Below, in pieces: positions 48,003-57,052 of a stretch of 64,000 nucleotides of DNA. Within the stretch, counting starts at the first letter, position 1. Each line of letters begins with the position of its first letter. Position numbers and translations under genes: made by a program. The notes under the pieces are model-generated. The model was not told the origin of the DNA and ran no database searches. It saw nothing but the letters and a program-made list of their open reading frames with translations. Origin of the DNA: Bacteroidota bacterium (GTDB lineage Bacteria; Bacteroidota; JABWAT01); contig JAFLBE010000019.1 in the NCBI GenBank assembly GCA_017303995.1, positions 1 to 64,000 of the forward strand, given 5' to 3'.

Positions 48003-49057
48003 TGAATTGCACTCTCAGCTTTTTGTTTTTTGGTAGCCAGTTGTCCGCAGGCGGCATCTATATCCTGACCACGACTTTGTCGTACCATGACGGTAATGTG
48101 TCGGTCAGCAAGATATTGAACAAAATGATTCAGCCGGTCGTTGGTGACCCGTTGGAATTCGGCGCCTGCAACCGGATTAAAAAGAATGATATTAACTTTT
48201 GAAGGTGCCATTCTGCAAATTTTAACCAGAGCTTCTGCATCTTCAGGATTATCATTAAACTGATTGAAGAGAACGTATTCGTAAGTAACCCGCTGGCCTG
48301 TAGAACGTGTATAATATTGAATAGCCTTTACAAGTTCAGCAAGATCTGTCCCTTTGTTGATGGGCATGATCGTATTTCTTTTTGCCGAAACAGCCGAATG
48401 AAGAGAGACTGCCAGTTTGGCGTTGAGTCCCAAATCTGCCAGCTCTTTTATTTTATGGGCAACCCCTGCAGTTGATATGGTAATTCGCCGTTGAGAAATG
48501 GCAACCCCGGTCGCATCAGAAATAAGTTTAACCGATTTCACCACATTGTCGAGGTTCATCATCGGCTCGCCCATCCCCATGAAAACAATATTGGTAATTG
48601 ACTGCCCTCTTTTTGCAAGTGCCCACTGGTTCATTTGCAAAACCTGATCGTAAATTTCACCGGCAGAAAGATTTCGTGTAAGTCCCATTTTTCCGGTGGC
48701 ACAAAACGTGCAGCCAAGCGCACATCCAACCTGACTTGAAACACAAGCAGTAAGTCTTTTATCATCTGGAATCAGAACTGACTCAATTTTATTTCCATCT
48801 TCAAGTTCCCAAAGAAACTTGGTTGTTCCATCCATACTTTCGGCACGAAATACTTCTTTAAGAGAAGAAATTCTGAATATTTCAGAAAAATGGGATCGTG
48901 AACCAACTGGCAGATCGGTCATCTGATCAAACGAAGTCAGTCCGGATTTATAAATCCAACTGTAAACCTGTTGTGCTCTGAACTTTTTTTCTCCGGAATC
49001 AAGCATCACCTGCTGAAGCTCTGGCAGCAAAAGTCCCTTCAGATTAATTTTTTCCAC
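47999..49057 (-). CDS. rlmN: Dual-specificity 23S rRNA/tRNA methyltransferase RlmN
   Basis: RlmN is a radical-SAM enzyme that methylates C2 of A2503 in 23S rRNA and A37 of some tRNAs. With the chosen GTG start it has 352 residues, the family size. The start matches the family N-terminus (VEKINLKGLLLPELQQVML); the cluster motif is GCALGCTFCATGKMG, and later C in DAACGQLA. An in-frame TTG 45 codons upstream would add residues encoded by a heptameric repeat (PSAIRHP units), which is unlikely to be protein. AAAAGAGA lies just before the GTG. Confidence 0.94.
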   Translation of the reverse strand: MEKINLKGLLLPELQQVMLDSGEKKFRAQQVYSWIYKSGLTSFDQMTDLPVGSRSHFSEIFRISSLKEVFRAESMDGTTKFLWELEDGNKIESVLIPDDKRLTACVSSQVGCALGCTFCATGKMGLTRNLSAGEIYDQVLQMNQWALAKRGQSITNIVFMGMGEPMMNLDNVVKSVKLISDATGVAISQRRITISTAGVAHKIKELADLGLNAKLAVSLHSAVSAKRNTIMPINKGTDLAELVKAIQYYTRSTGQRVTYEYVLFNQFNDNPEDAEALVKICRMAPSKVNIILFNPVAGAEFQRVTNDRLNHFVQYLADRHITVMVRQSRGQDIDAACGQLATKKQKAESAIQ

Positions 49058-49122
49058 AATTCTCTTTTCTAATAATATAAAGTGCAAAGATAACCGTTTT
49101 AAAGGAAGGGATACAAATGGCA

Positions 49123-49189
49123 GGATGGCGGATGGCGGATGGCGGATGGCGGATGGCGGATGGCGGATGGCGGATGGCAGATGGCAGAT
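49123..49189. repeat. Heptameric tandem repeat GGATGGC, eight perfect plus decaying copies
   Basis: Eight perfect units at 49123-49178, then units with single changes (AGATGGC) to 49189. This is the longest of the period-7 arrays. It lies upstream of rlmN, 66 nt before its GTG start. Confidence 0.95.
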
Positions 49190-49215
49190 CAATTTTTTTC
49201 TGTAAGGTTATGATA

Positions 49216-49232
49216 GCAATTCGCAATTCGCA
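49216..49232. repeat. Heptameric repeat GCAATTC, 2.4 copies
   Basis: Two perfect GCAATTC units plus GCA, the same heptamer (rotated) as the ATTCGCA array at 22893. It follows the shared TTTTCTGTAAGGT by 7 nt. Confidence 0.85.
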
Positions 49233-49245
49233 TTTTCCATTCGTT

Positions 49246-49278
49246 TTTGCATTCCAAGGAACCGGCACCTTATCTTTG
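49246..49278 (+). promoter_or_regulatory. Predicted promoter of the choice-of-anchor-B gene
   Basis: TTTG, 21 nt, then TATCTTTG: both elements are perfect. Transcription would start near 49285, leaving a leader of about 110 nt. Confidence 0.55.
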
Positions 49279-49396
49279 ACGTTCTTAACTCTATATAAAT
49301 ATTGAATATAGCAGGTATTGATATGCTTTTATCTGTTATTGAACATCCAACTAATCACTATTTGCTCATTTTTTCCATTCCATCAGGAAAGTTTTC

Positions 49397-51841
49397 ATGA
49401 CGATCAGAATCACATTATTTTCTACCATTTTTTCATTTATTGGTCTCACCACTTCAATCGGGCAACCGGCTGTCAATCTGAATACAGAATTACTGAGTAA
49501 AATTAATCCACGTGGAAGCGGACACAGTTATGCCAATGTTTGGGGCTATGCTGCCAACGGACGTGAATATGCTTTGCTTGGTGCTGATGACGGAACCAGT
49601 ATAATTGATGTGACCGATCCTGCACTGCCAAAAGTCGTTGCCCATATTCCCGGTCCTGAATCTCAATGGAGAGAACTCAGAACTTACCAGCATTACGCTT
49701 ACGTGGTTACTGAAGGTGGCTCCCCTGAGAACCTGATCGGAGTTCATATCATTGATCTTTCAGCACTGCCAAATTCAGCGACTCTGGTGAAGAGATACGT
49801 TGGAAGGTTAAATCATGGTACCGTTCACACTGTATCAATTGATGGAAAATACCTTTATCTGAACGGAGCCAGAAATAATTCATCTTTAGCGGCAATGAAT
49901 CTGATACTGGATCTAACTGACCCGGTAAATCCGGTTGAAGTTGGTGCATGGGAGCAGAATTACTGGCATGATTCGCAGTCAAAAAATGACACCATTTTTG
50001 CATCGGCCATTTACGGTGACGGAATCCAGATCATTGACGCCAGAGATAAAAAAAATCTGAAATTGATTTCGCAAACCAACTATCCTGCAAATTTCACTCA
50101 TAATATCTGGATGACTGATGATAATAAATTCATCACCCAGACCGATGAAGAACCTAATATGCCCTTAAATTTCTGGGATGTTAGTGATGTAAAAAACTTA
50201 AAACTGGTTAGCGAATACCTTGCCGGTAAGAATGCGATGGCACATAATGCCCACACGAACGGAAATTTAGTCCACGTTGCATACTATGAAGATGGTTATC
50301 GGGTTTTTGATATTTCGAACAGAAAAGCTCCGGTTTGTGTGGGGAGTTATGATGTTGATGGCCAGCTTTCACGGTTTGGATCCTTTACCAGTGTCTGGGG
50401 TGTTTACCCTTATCTTCCTTCGGGCAATATTTTGTTATCAGATATTGAACGTGGTTTGGTTATCGTAAAACTTAAAAACACAACACCTGGTTATATTCAG
50501 GGTGTCATTTCAGATCAGTTTGATCAGCCCATCCCAGGTGTTAAAATCAGTTATTTCACCTCGGCAGAAACAGATGAAAAAATAACCGTTTGGTCAGACG
50601 AAAACGGTAACTACTCTATTGGAGCAAATGCCGGTTCACTTGCTTTAACTCTTGAAAAAGATGGGTATGATTTAAAAACTACCAATCTGATCACTTTTAC
50701 TGCAGGTTCGTCACAAAACGTTCATTTTTCACTCAGAAAACGTTTCTTATCGTCTACAACTATCAAAGTTTTATCGGCCGGTTCGATTTCAACGGTTGGA
50801 CTGCCAGTTACCATCAGTAACCGTGATTTTACCTTTTCAGGCGTGATAAATGAATCTGGCGAATTTTTGGTAACACTTCCTGAAGGCAGTTACAATACCT
50901 TGATTTCAGGAAACAAAATTTACGGCACGGGCAGGATTGATGTGTTTACAAATGATCCTCAAACTATTTCTGTTCAGTTGAAAACCGGGTATTTTGAACC
51001 TTTTTCTACACCTGCAAACTGGAAAGTAAAAGAAACCGGTGATAAATCCCTTTTTTCATGGAAACAGGAAAAAGCAAACCTGTTCAATTCTATTGGTTCT
51101 CTTCCTGCTTTTGATGGATCGGGTGATTATGCAAACCAGGCAATGTTTTCAAGGGCAAGAAGATCAGGATCAACACCAAACAATCCCGGCACTTCTTCAC
51201 TTACATCACCGGTTTTTGATCTTGCCAATATATCTGATCCGGCTATTCGGTTTTTGAAATTTTACCACCCGCCTGTAGAACTGGGTGAAGTTAATGATAC
51301 ACTTAAAATTTTTCTTTCAGGTGATGAAGGAGCGACCTGGATTCTTGCCGGTTTGTTTTCATCACCAGATGAAATCTGGTCTCCGGTAACTTATTCACTC
51401 ACTGACTTCGGAATCACGGGTAGCACTATTCAAATAAAATTTGTAAATATTGAAGGGGTTGATGCTTTTACAGGAGCAAATGTTCGTCCAAGCAGTTGGG
51501 CAGGAATTGATAATGTTGAAATTTCTTCGAAAGGAAATCTGGTTTCTGTAACTCCTGAACTACAAATTACAGGAAATGAATTCACCCTTTTCCCTGCTTA
51601 CCCAAATCCATTTAATCCATCAACAACCCTAAAATGGAATCAACCTGAAAGTTCACCTGTTACTTTTTCTGTTTACAATTCCCTCGGTCAGCTTGTGAAA
51701 TCAGTTTCGGCAGGAACCCGCACAATCGGACTTCAAACTCATTCTATTGATTTCACAGGGTTTCCATCCGGCGTCTATTTTTACAGGATTCAATCTCATC
51801 GAAGCCAATCAGCTACCGGAAAATTGATACTTGTGAAATGA
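49397..51841 (+). CDS. Choice-of-anchor B family T9SS cargo protein
   Basis: This 814-residue exported protein has a signal peptide (about residues 1-23), then LVIVD-type propeller repeats typical of choice-of-anchor B proteins: SYANVWGYAANGREYALLGA, GTSIIDVTDPALPKVVAHI, WHDSQSKNDTIFASAIYGDG. A carboxypeptidase-regulatory-like beta sandwich lies near 355-435, a jelly-roll module near 530-700, and a T9SS type A sorting domain at the end (FPAYPNPFNPSTTLKWNQP, GVYFYRIQ). It should be secreted by T9SS and anchored at the surface. Substrate unknown. Confidence 0.85.
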   Translation: MTIRITLFSTIFSFIGLTTSIGQPAVNLNTELLSKINPRGSGHSYANVWGYAANGREYALLGADDGTSIIDVTDPALPKVVAHIPGPESQWRELRTYQHYAYVVTEGGSPENLIGVHIIDLSALPNSATLVKRYVGRLNHGTVHTVSIDGKYLYLNGARNNSSLAAMNLILDLTDPVNPVEVGAWEQNYWHDSQSKNDTIFASAIYGDGIQIIDARDKKNLKLISQTNYPANFTHNIWMTDDNKFITQTDEEPNMPLNFWDVSDVKNLKLVSEYLAGKNAMAHNAHTNGNLVHVAYYEDGYRVFDISNRKAPVCVGSYDVDGQLSRFGSFTSVWGVYPYLPSGNILLSDIERGLVIVKLKNTTPGYIQGVISDQFDQPIPGVKISYFTSAETDEKITVWSDENGNYSIGANAGSLALTLEKDGYDLKTTNLITFTAGSSQNVHFSLRKRFLSSTTIKVLSAGSISTVGLPVTISNRDFTFSGVINESGEFLVTLPEGSYNTLISGNKIYGTGRIDVFTNDPQTISVQLKTGYFEPFSTPANWKVKETGDKSLFSWKQEKANLFNSIGSLPAFDGSGDYANQAMFSRARRSGSTPNNPGTSSLTSPVFDLANISDPAIRFLKFYHPPVELGEVNDTLKIFLSGDEGATWILAGLFSSPDEIWSPVTYSLTDFGITGSTIQIKFVNIEGVDAFTGANVRPSSWAGIDNVEISSKGNLVSVTPELQITGNEFTLFPAYPNPFNPSTTLKWNQPESSPVTFSVYNSLGQLVKSVSAGTRTIGLQTHSIDFTGFPSGVYFYRIQSHRSQSATGKLILVK

Positions 51842-51910
51842 TTTCATACTGGATCCATCTCACCTAAAGGATAGGGATGAGTCTAGCGCTTTTTGAGATT
51901 CTAAGAGCGT

Positions 51911-51937
51911 TGTTATTCCCGCGAAGGCGGGAATCCA
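51911..51937. repeat. REP-like palindrome, first of an inverted pair
   Basis: ATTCCCGC-GAAG-GCGGGAAT with flanks TGTT and CCAG: an 8-bp stem and 4-nt loop. An inverted copy lies at 52030-52055, 93 nt away. No transposase of the RAYT type is in the window. Confidence 0.85.
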
Positions 51938-52029
51938 GTTTAAACAGCATAGTTAATCTTTGCAAAATTTCGTCAACTGACTAAATTCTGCATTTTTCAC
52001 CAGAATGGGTGTACCATAAGTAAAATGCT

Positions 52030-52055
52030 TGATTCCCGCCTTCGCGGGAATGACA
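52030..52055. repeat. REP-like palindrome, second of an inverted pair
   Basis: GATTCCCGC-CTTC-GCGGGAATGACA, the reverse complement of the copy at 51911. The pair sits between the anchor-B gene and the cytochrome-like lipoprotein gene, together covering most of that 287-nt gap; otherwise I see nothing there. Confidence 0.85.
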
Positions 52056-52128
52056 GCCAGGCACCCCCCAGAGAAGGGAATTTACAATGTAATTCCTATC
52101 TTTATTACTCACTTGAAACAGGTCAGTT

Positions 52129-53571
52129 GTGAAAGCATTTTTTTCCTTCTTTTCCATTTCTGTTTTTTTTCTTTTCGGATGTGAAGACAAATCCGAACCG
52201 GAAAAGGTATCGCCGATTGTTTATTCAAAAGAAATTCAGCCCATTTTTAATAAATCCTGTGCACTTTCGGGTTGTCATCTTCATTCAGACAATCTTTTTA
52301 AAATTGCCCACGGTGACACCACTTTAAAGTTGGGCAGTTACTCTGATCTTCAGATTGGTACGTCAGATGGTGGTGGCGTTGTGGTTCCGTTCCAGCCAAT
52401 TTTCAGTTCGCTTTTTCAGCATATCAATACTTCTGCCACTAACGGACCCGTTGCCGGTCCTTCCATGCCATTGAACCGGGATCCTCTACCTGAAAAAGAA
52501 ATAAATCTTATCAAAAAATGGATTGAAGAAGGTGCAAAAAATGATGCCGGAACTCCTATGTATTCAAACCCGGCTTTGGGTAGTTTTCTGATCACCAATC
52601 AGGGAGAAGATTTTCTAACCCAAATTGATATCGGGCGGAAAACCATTTCCCGCATTATTCCGCTTTTCAGTCCGTCCTGGCCGGTTCCTCAATCTGCCCC
52701 TGAAGCACCACACTATGTTGCAATTACGCCTGATTATAAAACTGCTTTCACAACTTTATACACCGCCGGTGATGTAGCCAAAGTTAATCTCGTTTCCAGG
52801 AAAGTTGAGAAAAAACTTCATGTTGGCGGAACGCCTGCCCATGTCGAACTTTTTGATAACGGAAAAAAAGCTCTTGTCAGTAATTTTTCGGGATTGAACA
52901 GACTTCATATTATTGATGTTGAAACCATGACGCTGATCAGAGATGTCACAAATCTGGCTTCGAGTCCGCACGGACTTTTTATAATGGCAGACGGAAAAAC
53001 GGCCTTCACAGCAGGAAATGTTTCTGACTTGCTTTACAAAGTCAATCTGGAAACGGGTTCTTCGCAATCTTTTACTTTGTCAGGTTCAACACCGCCAATC
53101 GGTGAAGTCAAACCTAAACTTGGGCCTTATCAAATCAGAAAATCGGGCGATTTGCTTTACATTTCCTGCAAATTCTCAGGGGAAGTCAGAATCTGGAACA
53201 TCCAAAGTGAACAACTTATTGACAGCATTAAAGTTGGGAAAAATCCGCTTTTGATGGATATCAATTCGCTAACTAATGAAATATGGGTTGCCAATCAGGG
53301 CGATAAAACCATTTCAATCATCAACCTTTCAACCCGTTCGGTTTCTCTGCTTCAGGGACTTCCCGATCAGCCGCATGGAATCCGGTTCACCCCAGACGGA
53401 CTTTATGCAGGTCTAACCTGTGAGAACACGACAGGAACAATTGACCAGCATCACCCGACAACCCGTGGTGGAAATCCGGGCGTTTTTGTTCTCATCAATG
53501 CGGTAAACAAAACCATTCTCGCTACACGAAATGTCGGATCTTTTGCTGCTGGCATCGACTACATCCCATGA
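52129..53571 (+). CDS. Lipoprotein with cytochrome c-like motif and YVTN-type beta-propeller
   Basis: The start is GTG. Residues 1-18 form a signal with lipobox Cys18 (FLFGC). C44-x4-C49-H50 (SCALSGCHL) looks like an atypical haem c site, with Met in PSMPLNRDPLPEKEI as a candidate axial ligand, followed by the LIKKWIEEGAKND motif typical of such domains. From about residue 150 the protein is a beta-propeller with YVTN-like repeats (AKVNLVSRKVEKKLHVGGTP, MTLIRDVTNLASSPHGLFIM, ISIINLSTRSVSLLQGLPDQ). It overlaps the next gene by 4 nt. Electron transfer or sensing at the outer surface is possible; haem binding is not proven. Confidence 0.75.
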   Translation: MKAFFSFFSISVFFLFGCEDKSEPEKVSPIVYSKEIQPIFNKSCALSGCHLHSDNLFKIAHGDTTLKLGSYSDLQIGTSDGGGVVVPFQPIFSSLFQHINTSATNGPVAGPSMPLNRDPLPEKEINLIKKWIEEGAKNDAGTPMYSNPALGSFLITNQGEDFLTQIDIGRKTISRIIPLFSPSWPVPQSAPEAPHYVAITPDYKTAFTTLYTAGDVAKVNLVSRKVEKKLHVGGTPAHVELFDNGKKALVSNFSGLNRLHIIDVETMTLIRDVTNLASSPHGLFIMADGKTAFTAGNVSDLLYKVNLETGSSQSFTLSGSTPPIGEVKPKLGPYQIRKSGDLLYISCKFSGEVRIWNIQSEQLIDSIKVGKNPLLMDINSLTNEIWVANQGDKTISIINLSTRSVSLLQGLPDQPHGIRFTPDGLYAGLTCENTTGTIDQHHPTTRGGNPGVFVLINAVNKTILATRNVGSFAAGIDYIP

Positions 53572-55592
53572 AAAAAGCTGGCTTCCTGATTTTGATTTCC
53601 CTTTTGACATGCCGGGTTTTTGGGCAGGATTGGAAGTTACTATCAGACTGGAAACCCATTTCAGACGGACTTAAATTCTATGACTTTCCTTTTTTAGGTG
53701 GCATCAACAATCCACGTTTTCAGTTTGCAGATGTCAATCTTGACGGATTTGATGATTTAGTCATTCTCGATAATCAGTCAGAACTGATTTACCTTCAAAC
53801 TGCCGGAAGTGAAACCAGAAAACCGGCAGATTCCCGCATTTTTTCTGACAGGGTAAAAACCTGGTTTCTTTTGCAGGATTTATCCGGTGACAACAAACCT
53901 GACCTCATTTCCAAAACTGACGACGGTAAAACCATCTGGTGGAAACATACCGGGAATTCTTCACTTCCTTTCGATCAATCAGAAATTTTAACTGCATCGG
54001 ATGGCAGTACCATTTTAACCGATGGACTGAGTCAGCCATGTTTTTCTGATTTCGACCGGGATGGTGATTTCGATTTTTTTGCCGGTCTTCCGGAAGGTTC
54101 GATTCTCTTCTACGAAAATACCGGAACAATCCAAATCCCTTCTTTTACCTTCCGTACGTCAGTTTTTGCAGGAATTCATGTTCTCGCTGACACCGTTTTT
54201 GTTGATCCTTCCTCATCATTGAAAAAAAGTGCAGATCCGCAGCATGGTGCTTCCGCTGTGCAGTTATTTGATCTGAATGGTGACGGATTGGATGATATTT
54301 TTTTCGGTGATTTTCTGAGTCCAAGTTTGTACATTTTTAAAAATCAGGGTCCGGCAGCCAACCCGGTTTTCTTTTATGATCCTTCCCCATTTCCTGAATC
54401 AGAACCTGTTGAAACACCCGGTTACAATCAGGCCTTTTTCAGATCGATGACCGATAATTTTGAATTTTATGTAGGCGTTAACCTTCCAACCGTTAATAAA
54501 GACAGCTTTTGGAAGTTCACAAATGCAGGAACGCGGACCGAACCTGAACTGATTCTCGAAACCAAATCGTTTCTGTCAACTTTGGATGCAGGACGGAATT
54601 CCCGTCCGGTAATGGTAAATTTCACCGGTGGACTGAATAAGGATCTTGTTGTTGGAAATCAGGCCGGTTTTTTATCTTACTATAAATTTACTTCTGACGC
54701 TTACTTTTCCCTGCAATCAGAAAAATGGGCATTAACTACGCCTTTTTTTGAAGCTTCACCGGCATTTGCTGATTTAAATGGCGATGATAAAAGTGATTTG
54801 ATTGTTGGCGGTCTTGATGGCAAACTTCGCTCCTTCACAAATAGTGGCACTTTTGAAAATCCCGTCTTTCAATCAGAAAATTTGTGGTTTTCTGGCATCA
54901 ATCCGGGAAACCGGTCAAAACCATTCTTTGCTGATCTAAACTGGAATTTTACTCAGGACTTGATTTGTGGAAATGGTAACGGCGATCTTATTCTTTATGA
55001 AAACAAAGGAACACTTACACAGCCTTCTTTTGATCAAAAGGAAGTGATTCAAACCGGATTGACCGGAACCTCACCGGTTTTCTTTTACTTTCCGGGTTTA
55101 AATAAACCGGCAATTTTATCAGGAAGTGATGACGGAACCCTCGCTCTTTATAAAAGTGATAAAGTTGATTACACTAACTCAGAATTTCCTTCTCAGTTTT
55201 ATCTTGCTCAAACCTGGAATACCGGAATCCCAATGCTCACGCCCGGCTCTGTTTCCTTTATTTCTCCGGATTCACTTCAACTCATTGCCGGATGCCAGAG
55301 GGGTGGTGTTTTGGTGCTTCAGGCAAAATTGAATTCTGACAGACAACTGGAACCCAAATTTAAAATTCAGGTTTATCCTAATCCTTCAAAAACTATAGCT
55401 TCCCTTTATTCAACTTTACAGTTAACCCAAGTTCGTCTATTCACCCTCACCGGGCAATTGCTAAAAGAATGGAATCAGCCAATCCCCTTTCCTCTTAATT
55501 TTGATTTGCCTGAACTTTCAACCGGACTTTATCTGATTGAAGCCAAATCAGGAAACAAAACTGCCATTTCGAAATGGATCATATTGAAATAA
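53568..55592 (+). CDS. FG-GAP/VCBS repeat protein with T9SS sorting domain
   Basis: The 674-residue product has a signal peptide (MKKAGFLILISLLTCRVFG/Q). Calcium-loop repeats follow: DVNLDGFDDLVIL, DLSGDNKPDLIS, DFDRDGDFDFFAG, DLNGDGLDDIFFG and DLNGDDKSDLIVG, forming a propeller. The C-terminus is a T9SS-type domain (VYPNPSKTIASLYSTLQLTQ, GLYLIEAK, WIILK). Its ATG overlaps the stop of the propeller lipoprotein (ATGA), so the two are translated together. They may form a surface complex of lipoprotein plus secreted partner. Confidence 0.85.
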   Translation: MKKAGFLILISLLTCRVFGQDWKLLSDWKPISDGLKFYDFPFLGGINNPRFQFADVNLDGFDDLVILDNQSELIYLQTAGSETRKPADSRIFSDRVKTWFLLQDLSGDNKPDLISKTDDGKTIWWKHTGNSSLPFDQSEILTASDGSTILTDGLSQPCFSDFDRDGDFDFFAGLPEGSILFYENTGTIQIPSFTFRTSVFAGIHVLADTVFVDPSSSLKKSADPQHGASAVQLFDLNGDGLDDIFFGDFLSPSLYIFKNQGPAANPVFFYDPSPFPESEPVETPGYNQAFFRSMTDNFEFYVGVNLPTVNKDSFWKFTNAGTRTEPELILETKSFLSTLDAGRNSRPVMVNFTGGLNKDLVVGNQAGFLSYYKFTSDAYFSLQSEKWALTTPFFEASPAFADLNGDDKSDLIVGGLDGKLRSFTNSGTFENPVFQSENLWFSGINPGNRSKPFFADLNWNFTQDLICGNGNGDLILYENKGTLTQPSFDQKEVIQTGLTGTSPVFFYFPGLNKPAILSGSDDGTLALYKSDKVDYTNSEFPSQFYLAQTWNTGIPMLTPGSVSFISPDSLQLIAGCQRGGVLVLQAKLNSDRQLEPKFKIQVYPNPSKTIASLYSTLQLTQVRLFTLTGQLLKEWNQPIPFPLNFDLPELSTGLYLIEAKSGNKTAISKWIILK

Positions 55593-55667
55593 GAAAAATA
55601 TTTCCCAATTCTGTAATAAAACGCGAAGCCACGTCATCCAAATGAAAACACAAACAAAGGATGACCT

Positions 55668-56540
55668 ATGAAACTCTCAGTATTGATTCTTGCACTGTTT
55701 CTTTCTCTTTTTACGCTTACTGCAACAGCCTCAACAGACTTTTGGTTTTCTGCAAAAGTAAGTGGATCTGGGCAAGCCGTAATTCTGATTCCGGGACTTG
55801 GGTGTTCTGGCGACGTCTGGACGGAAACCGTTTCTAATTTCCCTGCCGGCTATCAAACCCACGTTCTCACTTTATCGGGATTTGCAGGTGAACCCGCAAA
55901 AGAGGGTTCCTTTCTGGATTCTGTAAAAGCTTCCTTACTTTCATACATTAAAATCAACAAACTGAACAAGCCGATCCTGATTGGCCACAGCCTTGGCGGA
56001 CTTTTATCACTGATGACAGCAGCCGGGCATTCTGGCTTGTTTTCCGGGATTTTGGTTGTTGATTCCTATCCTTATTTTTCAGCTTTAATGAATCCGATGG
56101 TGACCAAAGAACAAGCAGAAACCCAGGCCAAATCAGTTTCTACAATGATATTGTCTCAGGATGACGAAACGTTTTTAAAATCTCAACGGGCAACAATGGG
56201 TTATCTGGTTTCTTCAAAAGAAAACAGTGAAAGAGTAGCAATGTGGAGTTCTTCAAGCGATCGCAAAACTTTTGCCGGTGCGATGTCAGCCGTCATGACA
56301 ACTGACTTTCGGGATGGAGTAAAATCAATTTCAGTTCCGGTTACAGTTCTGATTTCATGGGCAGGAGCAAAATCTTACGGATTCACAGAGGAAATGGCTA
56401 TAAAAAACGCATCAACTCAATATCAAAACCTCACTGGTGTAAAGATTAAACCGGCAAAAAGTGCTCTTCATTTTATCATGTTGGATGAACCCGATTGGTT
56501 TATGGCAGAATTGGGTTCCTTTTTGAAGGAAATAAAATGA
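55668..56540 (+). CDS. Exported alpha/beta hydrolase
   Basis: The 290-residue protein has a signal peptide (residues 1-22) and an alpha/beta hydrolase fold: oxyanion loop LIPGLGCSGDVW, nucleophile Ser108 in IGHSLGGLLSL, a likely acid in VVDSYPYF or the VTVLISWAG region, and catalytic His in SALHFIMLD. The substrate is unknown; esterase or lactonase activity is common. It starts an operon with an ECF sigma factor, sharing ATGA with it, which is an unusual partner. Confidence 0.85.
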   Translation: MKLSVLILALFLSLFTLTATASTDFWFSAKVSGSGQAVILIPGLGCSGDVWTETVSNFPAGYQTHVLTLSGFAGEPAKEGSFLDSVKASLLSYIKINKLNKPILIGHSLGGLLSLMTAAGHSGLFSGILVVDSYPYFSALMNPMVTKEQAETQAKSVSTMILSQDDETFLKSQRATMGYLVSSKENSERVAMWSSSSDRKTFAGAMSAVMTTDFRDGVKSISVPVTVLISWAGAKSYGFTEEMAIKNASTQYQNLTGVKIKPAKSALHFIMLDEPDWFMAELGSFLKEIK

Positions 56541-57052
56541 CCCCGTCCAACAAAGATGACCTATTTTCCAAACTTGTGAAGGAACACCAGAAACGGATTT
56601 TCCGCCTTTGTCTGGGTTATCTGAATGATGAACAGGATGCAAATGATCTTCTTCAGGAAATTTTACTTGCCATTTGGCTGAATCTTGATCAATTCAGGGG
56701 TGATTCTGCGATCAGTACCTGGATTTACAGAATTTCAGTGAACACAGCCCTGATGCACAAAAGAAAAAAAAGCCGGCATCACGAAAAACATGACTCATTT
56801 GATGAAGTAACGTCCGGAATTCACTCTGAAGCAAATTCTGACCAAAGTGAACTGATGAAAGCGCTGAGAAACTGTATTTCGGGTTTGGCAGAACAGGAAA
56901 GAGTAATCATTACACTTTCACTTGAAGGATTCAGTTACGAAGAAATTGCTGGGATCACCGGAATTACAGTTACAAACACCGGTGCGAAACTTAACCGGAT
57001 AAAACAAAAACTTACAGTTTGTATGAAGGAGAAATATCCAGATGAATTTTGA
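56537..57052 (+). CDS. ECF-family RNA polymerase sigma factor
   Basis: The 171-residue protein has sigma-70 region 2 (FSKLVKEHQKRIFRLCLGYL, DANDLLQEILLAIWLNLDQF, STWIYRISVNTAL) and region 4 (LAEQERVIITLSLEGFSYEE, IAGITGITVTNTGAKLNRIK). The start is chosen at the ATGA overlap with the hydrolase gene, since upstream in-frame codons lie in the hydrolase. It overlaps the following membrane-protein gene by 11 nt. The target regulon is unknown. Confidence 0.92.
   Translation: MTPSNKDDLFSKLVKEHQKRIFRLCLGYLNDEQDANDLLQEILLAIWLNLDQFRGDSAISTWIYRISVNTALMHKRKKSRHHEKHDSFDEVTSGIHSEANSDQSELMKALRNCISGLAEQERVIITLSLEGFSYEEIAGITGITVTNTGAKLNRIKQKLTVCMKEKYPDEF

Larger units (their letters stand above)
49058..49396. 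other. Intergenic region between rlmN and the choice-of-anchor-B gene
   Basis: No gene is seen. It holds the GGATGGC heptamer array, the TTTTCTGTAAGGT module (49196-49208), two to three GCAATTC units at 49216-49232, a predicted promoter at 49246-49278 and an AT-rich leader to the ATG at 49397. Confidence 0.7.
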
